Source of the DNA: DASZIT01 sp963819695
GTDB taxonomy: Bacteria > Actinomycetota > Acidimicrobiia > Acidimicrobiales > RAAP-2
Reading direction: 5' to 3'
Length of the DNA: 64,000 bases
Assembly (NCBI GenBank): GCA_963819695.1
Contig: CAWFXD010000002.1
Location: 558,001 to 622,000 of the forward strand
Position 1 is the first letter of the stretch. Each line of letters starts with the position of its first letter. Below the pieces are notes generated by a model. The model saw nothing but the letters and a program-made list of their open reading frames with translations, ran no database searches and was not told the DNA's origin. The translations under genes were made by a program, and so were the position numbers. This document shows, piece by piece, positions 63,719 through 64,000 of the stretch.

Positions 63719-63979
63719 TCAGCTGTCGGGCGTCACCGCATCCAAACGGCGCCGAACCTCTGACGTGTTCACGCCGAGAGCGCCCAGCAGCACCGCCGCG
63801 GGATCCGGTGGTTGGAGAATGAGGATCTGGGCCAGCACCTCGGGGCCGGTGACCTGGAGCTTCCGATGACCCTTGGGCTTGTACGCCTCCTCCAGCACTT
63901 TCTTTGCCGCGGGCGTCAGGCGGAACCGATCTCTTTTTGCGACATCTCTGATCCTCGGCTTCTTCGGCACCGCGCGCAT
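63719..63979 (-). CDS. Clp N-domain-like small protein, possibly cut by the window end
   Basis: An 86-aa basic protein. The stretch FRLTPAAKKVLEEAY, VTGPEVLAQILIL, PAAVLLGALGVNTSEVRRRLDAV follows one Clp-N (R-domain) repeat: helix, helix, 'vLLGaLGVd..' helix. Single-repeat Clp-N proteins can act as adaptor or regulatory modules. The frame is open to the edge of the window (64000), so the true start may lie beyond it; ATG 63979 is the first in-window start. Confidence 0.55.
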   Translation of the reverse strand: MRAVPKKPRIRDVAKRDRFRLTPAAKKVLEEAYKPKGHRKLQVTGPEVLAQILILQPPDPAAVLLGALGVNTSEVRRRLDAVTPDS

Positions 63980-64000
63980 CGGCAGCGGGGGAGCGTCGGC

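Overview
This is a GC-rich (roughly two-thirds G+C), densely coding actinobacterial chromosome segment. The mix points to a soil or water actinobacterium of the Acidimicrobiia type. That placement is inferred from a SigB/RsbV/RsbW partner-switching circuit, WS/DGAT, PPOX-fold proteins, a P450 with a three-cysteine ferredoxin, a Ltp/DUF35 steroid-type operon, many leaderless starts (a TANNNT hexamer 5-8 nt before ATG/GTG) and a gltX/tRNA-Gln/tRNA-Glu cluster. The taxonomy was not tested. Seven protein genes and probably one tRNA carry one- or two-base frame breaks, so the sequence is probably an assembly with residual indels.

Layout. 0-6 kb: broken MFS transporter, DEDDh exonuclease, EamA-like transporter, P450, YgjP/SprT-like metallopeptidase and a two-gene membrane pair. 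6-9.4 kb: enoyl-CoA hydratase, thioesterase and D-aminoacylase-type amidohydrolase operon. 9.5-16.4 kb: a stress block with three promoters of the form GTTT/GTAT-N16-GGGTA (SigB/SigF type), CsbD, a Rho_N/SAP-like protein, a LexA-boxed AlkB, a 1277-aa sensor kinase/receiver/SpoIIE phosphatase/RsbW-like protein, and a divergent STAS protein. 16.4-20.3 kb: orphan encapsulated-ferritin-like protein, HAD phosphatase, nitronate monooxygenase and acetolactate-synthase-like enzyme. 20.4-25.2 kb: tRNA-Arg(CCT), a WS/DGAT gene, a decayed 3' half-copy of that tRNA, katG-furA and another tRNA-like 3' end; FurA lacks its DNA-recognition helix. 25.3-34.4 kb: GNAT, MerR/MFS, dienelactone hydrolase, GH13 glucosidase, SRPBCC and MMPL transporter. 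34.6-37 kb: rsbV-rsbW-sigB operon, a zinc-knuckle protein and a second RsbW-like ATPase. 37-45.8 kb: ABC-2 exporter, SDRs, EfeU iron permease with an iron-box-like promoter, PLD lipoprotein, MFS exporter and a small transcription unit ending in a strong terminator. 45.8-56.3 kb: ABC exporter, DapB-like dehydrogenase, SDR, tandem PPOX proteins, Tat phospholipase C, AarF kinase, LMW-PTP and sulfatase. 56.4-59.7 kb: DUF35-DUF35-thiolase-thiolase operon behind a KstR-like operator. 59.7-64 kb: acid phosphatase, ferredoxin, gltX, YdcF-like protein, two tRNAs and a Clp-N-like protein.

Regulation is the clearest theme. Three promoters share TTGTCACA-type boxes spaced exactly 8 nt from TANNNT, the architecture of the actinobacterial LexA-independent (PafBC/RecA-NDp) DNA-damage promoter. 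A perfect LexA palindrome precedes alkB. SigB-type promoters cluster near one STAS/SpoIIE module, while the sigma operon lies 20 kb away. An IdeR-like box overlaps a near-consensus promoter before efeU. No CRISPR array, complete insertion sequence, integrase or prophage was seen.
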